From: Monocercomonoides exilis
Lineage: Eukaryota; Preaxostyla; Oxymonadida; Polymastigidae
NCBI GenBank assembly: GCA_001643675.2
Contig: LSRY02000003.1
Location: 62,001-126,000 of the forward strand
Length of the DNA stretch: 64,000 bases
Reading direction: 5' to 3'
The notes beneath the pieces were generated by a model. That model did no database searches, was not told the DNA's origin, and saw only the letters and a list, made by a program, of their open reading frames with translations. Each line of letters opens with the position of its first letter. The stretch's first letter is position 1. The position numbers and the translations under genes were made by a program. Shown here piece by piece: positions 48,601-60,101 of the stretch.

Positions 48601-49650
48601 ATGGAGTGGGAGGGGCGGAGCTGGATGTCGAAGGGAGTTGCGATTGCAGAGTTTCCGTTCACAGTGCTGCGTGTGGCGACGCACCCGAAGGTGGGGCGGA
48701 ACAACGTGGTGCGGCTGGTGGTGGTGTCTGTGTGCTCGCCGCTGTGCATCCTGCTGCTGACGCACAGCTGGGGGAGCGAGGTGGCAGGGGGCTTTGTGGC
48801 GTGGCATGTGGGGCTGATTGTGGGGGTGGTGGTGGTGGCGCCGGTGGCGGTGGCGGTGAACTCGGCAGCAGTGCGGGAGAAGGTGGGGCATGTGGATGCG
48901 GTGTTTGCGGTGTGGGAGGTGAGCATGGCGGTGATCTGGATGAATGCGATCGCGAACGAGCTGGTGGCGACGATCCAGATGCTGGGGCACCTGCTGTCGA
49001 TCTCGAACGGGGTGATGAGCGCGACGATCCTGAGCTGGGGGGATGCGCTGGGGGATGTGGTGGCGAACATCGGGATTGCGCGGGCAGGGCGGCCGACGAT
49101 GGCGGTGTCGGCGTGCTACTCGGGCCCGCTGCTGAACACGCTGCTGGGGATTGGGATCTCGTCGGTGGCGATCTTTGTGCGGCAGGGGCGGGGCAAGAAA
49201 GGGGGCGGGGCGATTCCGGTGAGCTTCAGCGGGGACAAGATTGTGCTTGTGGCGTCGATCTTCGGGAGCGTGGCGTGCTCTGTTGTGTGCGGGGCGGTGC
49301 GGAGGCGGCAGTTTGAGCGGTGGCTGGGGCTGGTGCTGATCGGGTGCTATGTGGTGTTTGCAGTGTTTGTGGTGCTGGTGGAGGTGGGCGTTATCAAATG
49401 AGCACACACACACACACTCTCTCTCTTTCTTCCTCTCTTTCTTTTGGTTTTGTGATGAACAATGTTGCTCTCAACTCACATCATCATCACTTTGTGTTTG
49501 AATGCATGAGCGTTTTTTTGGTTGTTTTCATTCATTCTTTGTTTTGGTTTTTTTTTGAATAGGTTTATTGTTCAAAAATAGTATTTATTTTCTTTTGCTT
49601 TCGAGTGATTCACAAATATTGCTTGGAAAAGAGAGAGTTTTTAGTTCAAA
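45675..49650. repeat. Inverted duplication block A, right copy
   Basis: Mirror of 17460-21455. It includes the second exchanger and its diverged 5' flank (45675-47010). It starts again almost base-identical at about 47,010. Confidence 0.85.
47200..49401 (+). CDS. NCLX/CCX-type Na+(cation)/Ca2+ exchanger, right copy
   Basis: 733 residues, ending in TGA, with the same alpha repeats as the left copy (GNGAPD at 250-255, GDALGD at 614-619). Only three residues differ, all within a 21-residue stretch after the acidic loop: V to M, K to E, V to M relative to the left copy. The start carries the same uncertainty as the left copy. It is followed after about 570 bp by tRNA-Val. Two nearly identical copies would raise dosage, or one may be expressed differently through the diverged upstream flanks. 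Confidence 0.9.
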   Translation: MRSSLQDFHCFFDCLLWGCFVFVLLRCAATGYALRGIALRTADMAMKAWKRNASNAKSKAQQSAGMCTPSCRFWPVLFRVLLFVGVVCMLGAAHWLVPVRNVQGKYEAMAQREAREAARRQRQADEANATRGVNGTFGGQQRPEISEDDEEDDEDTCIIPKEAGLDKCGFVKENCSEFGGDAFVPYIELYYCGFGRGPGWFYVVLLCVMGYLFVLLGSTADTYFVPSLIHISDAIGLSEAVAGMTLLSFGNGAPDLFSQLAGASNGSLTISMGEALGSGLFTVTLLVAVITLMRPFRMEAKVLYKDAPAYVVSVLLVVVALAAKKMSVGMTVVFFVMYGVYVGFSVVLEQVEKRVRRRRGRIVGNGGEEGKQRQGSINSGEGKEAEGFGAGAEASTRLLGGEERLSGYGLEEKAGAMAINGEDGSGGEKEEKEEEKEEEDFSWESIDGSGGFWRKLGMYCVKCVEGWMEWEGRSWMSKGVAIAEFPFTVLRVATHPKVGRNNVVRLVVVSVCSPLCILLLTHSWGSEVAGGFVAWHVGLIVGVVVVAPVAVAVNSAAVREKVGHVDAVFAVWEVSMAVIWMNAIANELVATIQMLGHLLSISNGVMSATILSWGDALGDVVANIGIARAGRPTMAVSACYSGPLLNTLLGIGISSVAIFVRQGRGKKGGGAIPVSFSGDKIVLVASIFGSVACSVVCGAVRRRQFERWLGLVLIGCYVVFAVFVVLVEVGVIK

Positions 49651-49974
49651 ATCAAGATTTGTTTATTTTGAAATCTAATGTTTTTGATTTTGATTTCATA
49701 AGTTTATTGATTGTATTTGCAAAGTTTTTCAACAGAGAAGACTTTTCTTTTGAAAGTCAATTTGAAGATGGAAGTGTTGATTCCTTTTAATAGCATGATT
49801 TCAAAAAATAAGTTATCAAAATAATAATTTCATTATATTTTATGTTAAACTAAATTTTGAAAAAAAAATAACAATAAATTAATAAAAACGAATAAAATAA
49901 ATTCTTCACAAAAAAATCTTATATAGATTATATTTAATTATTAGTTGCAATATCTTGAATTCCTTTCTCAACAA

Positions 49975-50048
49975 GTCGCGATGGTGTAGTTGGTTATCAC
50001 AATTGCCTAACACGCAATAGGTCTCCGGTTCAATCCCGGATCGCGACA
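49975..50048 (+). tRNA. tRNA-Val(AAC)
   Basis: 74 nt. The acceptor GTCGCGA/TCGCGAC pairs perfectly. The anticodon stem is ATTGC/GCAAT with loop CTAACAC (anticodon AAC). The T arm is TCCGG-TTCAATC-CCGGA. The discriminator is A and CCA is not encoded. A T-run follows within about 15 bases (Pol III-type terminator). Confidence 0.95.
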
Positions 50049-50161
50049 TTTCCTTTTGAATTTTTTTATTATTTTGATTTGATATTTTTATTCATTATGA
50101 AAAAAATTTTTTTGAAAAATTAAAAATAAAAAACAGAAAACGATAAATTGAATCTGAAACT

Positions 50162-53100
50162 TTAAGGCAAGCTGAATGAACGCTTACTTTCAAAATATTT
50201 GTTTGATGATTCTATTCTTTTGGTGTTTTGTTGAATGTCTTTTGAGTGGCAAAACCCATTCTTTATTGAAGTTGTGTTCGTATACTTTTCTTGTGTTTGA
50301 TGTGTGTCATTTACATACGACGTGTGATTTGGCTGTAAGGATGTTAGCATTCTTGAATATGAAGCAACAGAATCAGGTACATGCATTGAAATACTCATTC
50401 TATGAGTTGGAATATAGTTCTTATATGGAATATAAGAGGTTGGCGTTGGGTAAGACTGATGAGGTGATGGGGGAATCGTTTGAGATTGAGGAGGAATCAA
50501 AGCTTGGTCTGCTCTTGAATAAGTAATTGGTGTATTTAATCTGCTCGTGATGCCTTGTTGAACCTTTTCAGAAGAATTTGATTGATAAACAAATTGACTT
50601 TGAGCGTAAATTGGTATTTCTGCTTGTTTTTGTCTCCCGTCCCCAATTAAACTTGATGAATACATAGGAGTTTTTGAATAAAAACAGCTTTGAGAATTTG
50701 AATTGCTTGCAGGCTGCATGTGATGAATTGATGATGTTGGCTCATGAATACGTGAAAGGCAAGCATTTTCACATCCGCCCGTATCTGTCTTTTGTGTAAT
50801 TGTTTTACTCTGCATTTCCTCTTCCTCTTCTTCTTCCTCACCTTCACTTTCCCCTTCCATTTCCCCTTCCTCCTCTCCTTCCTCTTCCGATTCTTTTTCC
50901 TCTTCTTTTTCATCAAAGCCTTCATCTTCAGATTTCTTCTGAAGTGTTCTTTTCCCTGGCGACATTCTGTTTGATCCAGTGACGCTACACAGTGCTTCAA
51001 ATCCATTTGAATGTGGGTTTCTTTTCGACATTTGCTTCAGTGCCCATTCTTCTGCTTTCTTTCTCTCGTTTCTTTGCTCCATCTCAACAAACGACAACCC
51101 CTCATTTCGTCGCATTCCTTTCTTTTCTCTGTCTTCTTCTCTTGTCGCTATCACTTCTTGCTGTGTGAGTCTTTTGTGATGTGCTCGTGAGCTTAACGAA
51201 GGAAGAAGAGCATCTTCTCCTTCTTCTGCTTCCTGCGCCTTGAGGAGTTCTGTAGCAGTCTGGATTGATCTGCGCATTTCAAGTGATGGCAATAGAGGAA
51301 TAGCAAACGGAGCACGATAATTTGGAAGGAAAAGTGTGGCAACGTCTGAAGAACAGTTGCGCAGAAATGAAAAGGCTTGATTCAAAATCAATGCGAAACG
51401 AGGTGATGTTAATGAATTTGAAGAAGAAGAAGAAGAAGAAGAAAATGAATTGAAGGAAGATTCAGCTGCTATGCCAGGTCTTTTGCCTGTTGATAAATTG
51501 GAAGGAGATGCGGAAGAAGGGCGGAGAGCGGGACTTCCAGAAGAAATCGCTGGAGAATGAATGAAAGGCACACGACGATTGGACACTGGACGCAATGAAG
51601 AAGAAGAAGAAGAAGAAGAAGAAGAAGATGATGATGATGATGAGGAGGAGGAGGAGGATGTGTTGTATTGTTGCAGGATGTTCTTGCACAGTCTGTTTAT
51701 GTCAGAAGGTGTTGTCCATCTGTCAGAAAGAAGCGAAAGAGAGGGGAATGAATTGAGTGCGGATTGCGTTTTGTTTGTTGCTTGTGCATAAGACGAGTAC
51801 GAAAGATCGCATTCATCTGGGTCTGTCTCTGAGTCAACAGAGAGCTCTTCTTCTGTTGCAAGCGATGAGGAAGAGTCGTCCCCTTCTCTCTCAAAAGCAT
51901 CGTCCTTCACTCTGCATGGAGAAGTTGATTGCATTTGCGATCTGTCTGTCTCTTCCATCCCATCTTTTGCCATTCTTTCTTCAGACATTGCTTTTTCTTC
52001 GCTCCTTCTGCACATTTCCAGCAGAGCAGAATACGACACACGCGATGACAGCGCAAGCGGAGACGATTTTGGTGTTGTGGCAGGCGACGGGAAGAACAGA
52101 ACTGCTGCTGGATCGCATGCCATTTGGCGCTGAAATTCCTCGCTGGACGGTTTGACCACACCTGAAAGAAGAGGAAAATGCCTTTCGCTCTTTCGGCTGA
52201 TGGGAGAAGAAGAAGATGCAGCAGAAGAAGGAGATACAATTGCTGTTGTGGGCTTTTGTATTCTTGCTGTTTGCTGCCAAGAAGAAGAAGAAGAAGAAGA
52301 AGAAGAAGATGTTTTGTTGGCATTCAATGAAATTCCATCGTTGCTTGATTCTTCTGTCTCACTCTCATCGCACGCTTCCCACCTGCCATTTTTGTACTGC
52401 AAACTTTGCAGCAGTTTTGCTTCGACTTCCCTCTGAAGCTTCTGAGTGCGTCTGTTGAACTTCTCTCTTCTCAATCTTCTTCTCACTGACGAATGTGCTG
52501 TTCTCTTCATTGGCTTTGAAGAACTTGCAGTAATTGCAGTGCTTCCAGACATATTCTGCTTATCTCTGCAATTTTTTTCATTCAAAATTTCATCTGCTCT
52601 CATTTTCTCTTCTGCCAGCAGCATTTCATTCCTCCTCCTCTCCTTCCGCTGAGCATGCGCTTTTTCTGCTTCTTTCCATTCGTCTTCGCGCGAATTCGTT
52701 CCAATCGGCAGAAAGAGAGACGAAGGAGAAAGCGCAAAAAGAGGATCTTCTGAATGGACAGTGCAGCACACAGGGCACACATATAGACTGCCATTTGTGG
52801 ATGCTCCGAATAAGGACGAGAGAGAAGAAGATGATGAATTTGCCAAACGAAGTGAAGATGCTGCATTCTGTTGTTTTGATTCTAACAAGCTCTTTTTGTT
52901 ATCCACTTCTTTTTCCGTTGAATTTTCTTCTCTTTTCATTTTTTCTCTGTCTTCGTATTTCATCTTCATTCCTTCTTTGAACAGTTTTTGCACTCTTTTT
53001 TCTCTGACTTCTCTTCTTTTTGTCGCTTTTGCTGATCCGCACGTCAACAGAAAGCGCAGCTGCAGCCATTTCCAGAACACCAAATCAGAATGAGACGGAT

Positions 53101-56100
53101 GAGAAAAAAAGCCAGTTGTTGATTGCATTTGAGAAGTTGATGAGGAAGAAGAGGAAGAAGAGGAAGAAGAAGAAGATGATGCTGTTGTCAAAGAAGCGCC
53201 AGCAGAAGAAGAACGAACAAAAGAAGTGGAGCATCGCTGAGGAGATGGCTGCCTTGTTTGCTGGCTTGCTGTCATTGTACGTGTCTGTTTGCTTGATAGC
53301 TCTGGTGATAATGATGAGGATGAAGAGGAGGAGAAGGAAGAAGAAGAAGAAGCAACAGATTGAGTATAACTGTTGCATCCATCGCACCCCATCGCCTCCG
53401 CATTGACATCAGCAGCACTTGCAAAGCACTTCATCTGCGTCTCTTCGCTCTGCCTGGTCGAATAAAGAGGAATGTTGAAGGGCGTCGGGAAGATGCGCAC
53501 CCATCCGCCGCGCCTGGCAAACTCCTCTTCCGACTCCATCAGCATCATCCGCTCTTCTTCTGAGAGAGAAGACACAAAAGATGTGCCTGTGGCTGCTGTT
53601 GGCACTTGAGAAGACAGAAATGGCAGCACTTCTGAAGGATTTGAGGCAAAAGAGCTGAATTCATTGGAGGAGGAAGGAGAAGATGAAGATGAAGATGAAG
53701 ATGAAGATGAAGATGAGGAAGAGGATGATGATGAATGAGAAATGTTGGCAGTTGCAGAAGAAGAGCGAAAGATGGAGCAAGACGAAGATTGGGCTGTTGT
53801 CTGGCGAGAACAAGAGACAAACACAGAAGACTGCGAAAACAGCTGCTTCTGCTTTGGATGAAAGGGAAGTGTGTCATTTGCGCCTTGTGAGTATGTTTTG
53901 TGTTCGGGAGACATCGAAAAGGAAGGCGAAGAAGAAGAAGAAGAAGAAGAAGAAGAAGAAGAAGAAGAAGAAGAAGAAGAAGAAGAAGAAGAAGAAGAAG
54001 AAGAAGAAGAAGAAGAAGAAGAAGACTGTTTTTGCTGTCCATTTGTTTCTGGTGTCTTTCTGCGGAGCGACAAAACTGCGGTTGTGTTTGGGCGCCGCGG
54101 AAGAGAAAGAGAACGGCTGTGTGTTTGAGAGACACGAGATGACTTAGTGACTGAAGACAGAGAAGGAGAAGAACGAGCATTGGAAGAAGAATAAGTGGAA
54201 GAAGAAGAAGATGATGATGATGGTGATGATGAAACAGGCAATCGATGTTCACTTGTTCTTTCACTTCCTCTGAGCTCTCTTTGACGAAGCGGAAGATCAG
54301 ATGACCCCAAACTGCGCGATGATCGATGAGACAGAAAAGAAGATTTGAAGGAGGATGATGAAGAAGATGAAGAAGAAGATGAGGAAGAAGAAGGAGAAAT
54401 AGGAAGAGAAGAGAAAGGAGAAAGAGAAGAAGAGCGGGATGTTACGCGAAGCGGCGACGAGGAAGCAGAACGGCGAATGAAAAAAGAAGTGGAAGGAACA
54501 AAAGTTGGTGTCACAGCAACAAAAGAGCCAACAACATTTGATTCTTGTTTTGGGAGGAGTGACTGCTGGATGAATGAAGGAGAAGGAGAAGAAGGAGAAG
54601 AAGAGGAGGAAGAATATGAAAGAGAAGGTTGCAGAAATGCATTACGATTGGAAGGTGTGCTTTGCTGTGCTGGTTCTTCGTCAAAATCAATGTCTTCACT
54701 CACATTTCCATCATCTTCGTTCTCTTCCTCTTTGCATCTTTCCTCCTCTTCATCTTCTTCCCCTATTTCATCATTGGTTTCTTCGTATCTTCTCCCTTTC
54801 GCCTTTCTTTCATTCGTCTTTTTTGATAATATTTTTCTTTCAACAGAAAGTTTTCTGTTGGAATCTTTTTGTTTCTTCATCTTTTCTGTTGTGTCTGCAG
54901 AAGCAGCATTTGCTTCTTCTTCGCTTGTTTGTTCAAGTTCATCATCATCGTCCTCCTCATCATCTTCATCCGTTTCCCCTCCAATCTCATCTGACATACC
55001 ATCATTTCTTTCTCTATTTGACTTTTTCCTCCCCTTTCCATCATCTCGTGAAGCCAACATCCCACTCATTGATCCTGCCTCTCTTCCATTTCCATATTCA
55101 GTCCCCCCTCCCCCTCCTTCTCTCCCTCTTCCCCCTCCTCTTCTCTTCAGCTTCAGTGCAAGCGTCCTCCCCTTCCCGTCAGCCAGGGAGAAGCCAATCA
55201 TGTTGAACAGGTCAGTCAGCATCGCCTTCTTCACTCTGTTGTCCAGCCGCGACGACGCCTGCAGCGACGGCGACGTGTTCACCTCAATCACCCACGGGCG
55301 CAGGTTGCTGTCCAACAGCACATCCACCCCATACAGCTCCCACCCCTGCCGTGTATACGAGAAGAGCGTGGAGGCTGATGTCGCCAGGTTGCCCACGGCA
55401 GACAGGATCGTCTTGACGAGCACGTCGAAGATGCGGCGGAGGACACACAGCGGGTCAGCATGCAGAACAAAGCGGATGTACACCAGCAGCTGAGTGAGCG
55501 TCCATTTGGTGCCATCGCTGTCGGTGTCGCCAATCTCCAGGATGGTCGAAGGAAGATCAGCCTTCTGGAGGAGAAGTGGAAGAGAAGAAGAAGAAGAAGA
55601 GACATGCATGCTCGGTGAAGACTGGGTTATTGTTAAATCCCATCCAGCTTTCTGTTGTTGTTGGTGTTGCTGTGCAGCTGCGCTTTTGTTCAGAAGCTGT
55701 GCCACTTTCGCTTTCCTCCGTCTGTCTGCACGAATCTCCTCCTTCAGCTCTGCTCTGCTCAATACACACTGCTTCTCCAGCGAATAGTAAACAGGCTTTG
55801 CTGGCACCATCCACTCGTGCCCAGCCTTCAGCCACTCTTCTCTTCGCCTCTTGTTTATGGAGAAGTTGGTCAGATGGCTGTATCGAGTGGCCTTGGATGC
55901 TGCTGCCGAAGGAGTTGTGCTTGGCGGTTGAGCTGCACTTGACGCTGTTTCTGGTTGATCGACGCTGCTTCCTTTGCATTCGCAGTCGTCTTCGTCGTCT
56001 GTGCAGTCATCCATTCCATCAGACAAAAGTGTGCCGCTCCGCTTTCTGCTTGCTTCTCTTGTTGTCTTTTGGCTCTTTTTGCTTTTTTTCTTCGGCGCTC

Positions 56101-57438
56101 CTCTGCTTTGCCCATAGCCCACACCGACCCACGGGTCAGATGCAAAGCGGACAATGCCCTCGCGATAGAAATACAGCCGGAGTGGAACAAGAGATGTGAC
56201 AGCAACGTACAATCGAAGGTCAATTTTGTGGTTGTTGATGAGAAGAGGATTGGGGATGTATTGCTGAATGATCGCACGTTTGTTGAAAAAAGCAGCAGAG
56301 TTGTCTACAGAAGAGCTTGAAGAAGAAGAAGAAGAAGAGGAAGAGGAAGAAAAAGGAATGGAAGACGGGCGTGAAGATGATTTAGGAGGTAGAGTTCGTT
56401 TCTTTTTGGCTCCACCGTTCACCAAAGACACAGCATCAGTGACAAGTTTCACTCCATTTCCTCGTGCTGCTGCAAGCGGCTTTGAGATGAACGTTAGGGG
56501 AAACATTTTCCGGATAGGGAAAACATTTGCAGAAGGAAACGAATGAAGCAAATCTTTTTTTGATAAAGTTATCGTAACAGATGCATTATTCGTTGGCTTT
56601 TTTTCACAGAAGTTCAACGCTTTGGCAAGAGCTTGCATAAGTGCCGTGCTTGGAGAAAAGCTTAAAGAAGAATTCGTTTTTGTTGGTTGCTGTGCTGGCT
56701 GATTGTGAGTTTTAAATGTTGATTTATTGGAGGAAGATGCGCTTGTCACATCTCTGTTTGGTTGAACAGAGCCTGAAAACTGCGAATATGAACGAGTGTA
56801 TATTTCCATCGAAGGAATAACCCTTTTCAATGAAAATAATTGAACATGCTGATGGAATAAATATGAATCTCTTGGAAAAACAAAAGTTAGAGGGAAGAAT
56901 CCATAATTTTCAACTCCATATTCTCGAACCATTCTTTGAAGATTCCATGCAAGACGGTCCTAAAATCATGCGGGTAAATAAAACAAAAAGATTGATTTGC
57001 AAATAATATTCATGCCTTGCGACCAAGATCGTAAGTTGATGGGAAGTGTGAGACTCTTTGGAAGCAATGTAATTCTCTGTAATCTGCCAATTTCCTTGGC
57101 ATTCCCCAGAGAGAAATCCATTTTTGTTCCAAAGAATCTCTGGTTATCCCAAATCCAGCGTTCTCGAATGTTTTTCTCACCAAAATTGAAGAAGGAGATG
57201 AAAGCTATTATTCAATTAATATATCATAATTCAATAAATATTAATGTATCATAAATGTATCATCACTAACTTTAAGCTTTGGACGAAATTCTGCCTTCGA
57301 AGTCACAATTGTTTTAATAATATTATTCGTTCCAAATAAAATAAGTGGAGCACTTTCTCTAAAAAGTGGGCAATAAAGTTGTGCTTTGCATTTATACATT
57401 TGTTTTTTGTCATTGCGTTTCACTTTTCCTTTTTGCAT
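50162..57438 (-). CDS. Very long tubulin tyrosine ligase-like (TTLL) protein
   Basis: Three exons: 57438-57271, 57204-57016, 56959-50162 (stop TAA), about 2,384 residues if nothing else is spliced. Exons 1-2 encode the TTL N-terminal lobe (APLILFGTNN; VRKTFENAGFGITRDSLEQK; FPSTYDLGRK). Exon 3 starts DRLAWNLQRMVREYG. The ATP-grasp core follows with FISKPLAAARGNGVKLV, QQYIPNPLLINNHKIDLRLY, HLTNFSINK and GVDVLLDSNLRPWVIEVNTS, the last with the catalytic-site Glu and Asn. These fit the polyglutamylase-type TTLLs, which ligate amino acids to tubulin tails on axonemes or other microtubules. Low-complexity insertions interrupt the core. About 1,600 C-terminal residues are Ser-run, acidic, disordered sequence. 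The substrate specificity is inferred only. Confidence 0.88.
53928..54025 (-). repeat. (GAA)n/(TTC)n microsatellite, about 33 units, inside TTLL gene
   Basis: A nearly perfect GAA tract on the plus strand encodes a Ser run on the minus strand (frame TCT). Shorter tracts of the same triplet lie near 51600, 52270, 54190, 54360 and 56320. Confidence 0.9.
56960..57015 (-). other. Probable GC-AG intron, 56 nt
   Basis: The exon ends CGCAAG and the intron begins GCATGA and ends GATTTTAG. Joining gives GRK-DRLAWN, the conserved TTL order. No GT donor nearby keeps the frame. Confidence 0.65.
57205..57270 (-). other. Intron, 66 nt, phase 0
   Basis: Donor AAA|GTTAGT, acceptor TGAATAATAG. Splicing joins FRPKLK to LSSPSSILVRKTF, continuing the TTL N-lobe. 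Confidence 0.7.
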
Positions 57439-57804
57439 ATTTGCTCGTGATTCGAGCAGAAAATTCGAAAATAAAAGAAAGAAATTTTTAATTATGGATA
57501 TGGTTTCAAGTGAATAAAGGAATTATCTTCGCTCTTATTTTTGTGAAGATGAATCAATCATCAAAATATGCAAATATTTTTAAACCCTTCAATATTTTAT
57601 GCAATATTATTCGCATCACCATTTTTTTTTTATGGAACTGACTTTAATGATTTGAATGACAATTAATAAATATATATTCCGAACTATTGTCCGTGTTAGG
57701 TTCCTTAATTTGGATACCGCAAATATTCCGATTCGAATTCGTTGCTATCCAAAAACAACAAAAAAATCACAATTCTTTGAATTTTTCAATCTTCGCAATC
57801 TCTA
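57439..57804. other. AT-rich spacer upstream of the TTLL gene
   Basis: This should hold the TTLL promoter. No clear motif is visible. Confidence 0.4.
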
Positions 57805-59152
57805 TTAAAATGCAGCAATGAATGTTATAAGCAGAACACATAAAAAGAGAAAGGAAGTTTGAACTTTGGCGATGAAAACCATATGCAAAAATTGATAAAA
57901 GCTTATTATTATGTCTTCAAAGCCATTTTCTTCCAACTTTTCGAAAAAGTATCTTTTCATAAACTCAACATTTGTTTCTTTGCTTTCCTTCGCTAATTTT
58001 TCTTGAAATGCATCATAAATGTTCAGAATGAGAGAAACACTAAGTTCTCTAAGTTCTCTAACTTGAGTGTTTCTCTGCATTTCTTCCAGTGTTACGTCAA
58101 TTACTCCGCTATTCATCAAATCGTTCAAACATGAAGACGTTTCTTTCGTAATTTCAACAAAAAGGTGTATGCCTTCGGTGAATGTCTTTATTTGATTATC
58201 TCTTGCCAATTTGCATATCTCAACAATGCATTTCATCAATCCAATGTGTCCTTTTTCACTGCGCTTGCAATAATGAAAATAATAATTGATTATATGAAAG
58301 CATTTCTTTATTGTGAACACTTCTTTTAATTCTGCCCCTTTCTTTTCCTTTTTTCTTCCAATCCACGTTTTTGCTAAGCTTTTCTAACTCTTTTGATTCT
58401 TCCCTCTTAAAATGCAGATCATCCACAATAACTACTTCCAAACATTTGTATTCGTTTAATTTATAGATAAAAAACTCCCAAGCAGATTGATAGGCAAGAT
58501 GGGAAAGGTTACGATGTTCTTGATGATGTTGAATAATCCTTTTTATCTCATTCAAATACAATTCTTCGTTCGCTTTCTGTTTAGCAATTCATGAAATCAT
58601 TTGCAAATATGGAAATTGTTCAAAAAATGAAAAGCATACATCCCACGAATTTATTTTTCTTAAAGAAAGCAGAGCCATTTCCACTTCTTTTTGAGTTTCT
58701 TCGTTTTTCTCTTTGCTTGAAGCAGCTTTCAAAAGACAAGATATGCAAATCGGTAGCAACTCATTTGGAAGGAAAAATGTGTGAAGCAACAAATAACATT
58801 CACAAAGATCAATCAGAAATTTTTCATTCTTTTCTTCTTTTTTCTCATTTTCATCAATAATCATCTTCTCCAAAAATGATCACAACAAAGAATCGTCAAA
58901 GCCGATGCTCCAATCGTTTGCCAGCTTTTTGCAACATCCAATATGTTTCAGAAGTGCAACAGAGTCATCTATCGCTGACTTCTTTTCTTCAATTAGTTTT
59001 TTTATTTTAATCAAAGTGAATTTTGTGAAAATTGTGCTCGATTCTTTCGCATCCATTTCATCAGATATTTCATGCATTTTTTCATATTTATGATTTTTGT
59101 TTGGAAGTTGAATCAAATTCAAGTTGATACAACAATTCTTCAAATAAAACAA
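57805..59152 (-). pseudogene. HEAT-like oxymonad multigene-family protein, broken
   Basis: Four consecutive pieces (59152-58880, 58873-58589, 58561-58256, 58320-57805) together give an uninterrupted family-like sequence: FTLIKIKKLIEEKKSAIDD, LLLHTFFLPNELLPICISCL, YLNEIKRIIQHHQEHRNLSH, KELEKLSKNVDWKKKGKERG, FFEKLEENGFEDIIISFYQF. The first three share one frame and are separated by in-frame TGA at 58882-58880 and 58591-58589. The fourth needs a one-frame shift near 58,316. The style (alternating amphipathic helices, charged KEKNEE and VDWKKK stretches) is that of a multicopy helical family I associate with Monocercomonoides. Its function is unknown. TGA is used as a normal stop elsewhere in this window, so this copy is dead or badly sequenced. 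Confidence 0.65.
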
Positions 59153-59796
59153 ACAAAATCTTCAAATCCAAGAAAAAACAATAATGCAAAACATAATTGC
59201 AAACCAAGAAATTTATCTGTAAAAGTTATCAAAAATGCATCAATGTCCGAATTGTCCGGAGCGCATATGGGAAAGTATTTTTCTTTTCATGAAAAAATCG
59301 ATGATTTGTTCCAAGCGATTTCTGCTACTTATTATTGCAATTTTGACATTCTCAAGCAAAAAAAAAAATATTAAAACATAAAAAAGTTAAGGAAAATCTT
59401 TGAAAGCATTGTGTGGAACAAAATTCATAAAGCGAAAATTTTCGACCCACATAATGTTTAGAACAATTTTTATAATGGGATTTTTGTACCTCCAAAATCG
59501 AAAGGATAACACACATTTCTTTTAAATCTTTCTGTAATGTTTTTAACAATCAAATTCAATTTTGATTCGTAGAAAAAAAAGTTTTTTGATAACTGGTTTT
59601 CATTTTAGAACATTTTATTAAATACCAGTGTTTTTTTTCGAATGTTTTCAGCAACAAAAAATATATTTTTTCTCCATTCTTTTCGTTTTTATCTATCACT
59701 TCTTTTCTTTTAAAAAATATATAAATAGACTTCTCCCTTTCTTATCATTCATAAATAAAATCAGATTATTGATAACAAAAAAACAAAAACTTAACA
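59153..59796. other. Spacer between HEAT-like pseudogene and transposon
   Basis: AT-rich. The minus strand may hold further decayed 5' sequence of the HEAT-like gene (for example 59549-59352), but no motif supports it. Confidence 0.35.
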
Positions 59797-59835
59797 ATTG
59801 GTGCCAAAACAGGGACCTTTCGCAAAACCAGGAAC
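59797..59835. repeat. Transposon terminal inverted repeat, left
   Basis: Pairs with 62257-62295; five mismatches in 39 positions. Confidence 0.8.
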
Positions 59836-60101
59836 TTTTTTTATGAAACTGAACATTGATTATACTTTTCATTTAATGGAATTTTTTTTTTTTTTTGAAA
59901 TTCTCCTTTGTTGGAAAAAAGTTTTTGAAGCCCTTGCATGTTTGTTTTCAAACGGTTTCAAAACTGAAAAAATGATTAAAAAACCATTCAACGATATATG
60001 AAATCCGAATAAAATGTTTCTTTGCTCGTGTAAAACACTTCTGAACAACAATAAAGATACAGTCAACAGCTTATTGAACAAATGATAAACCTCTTTTCAT
60101 T

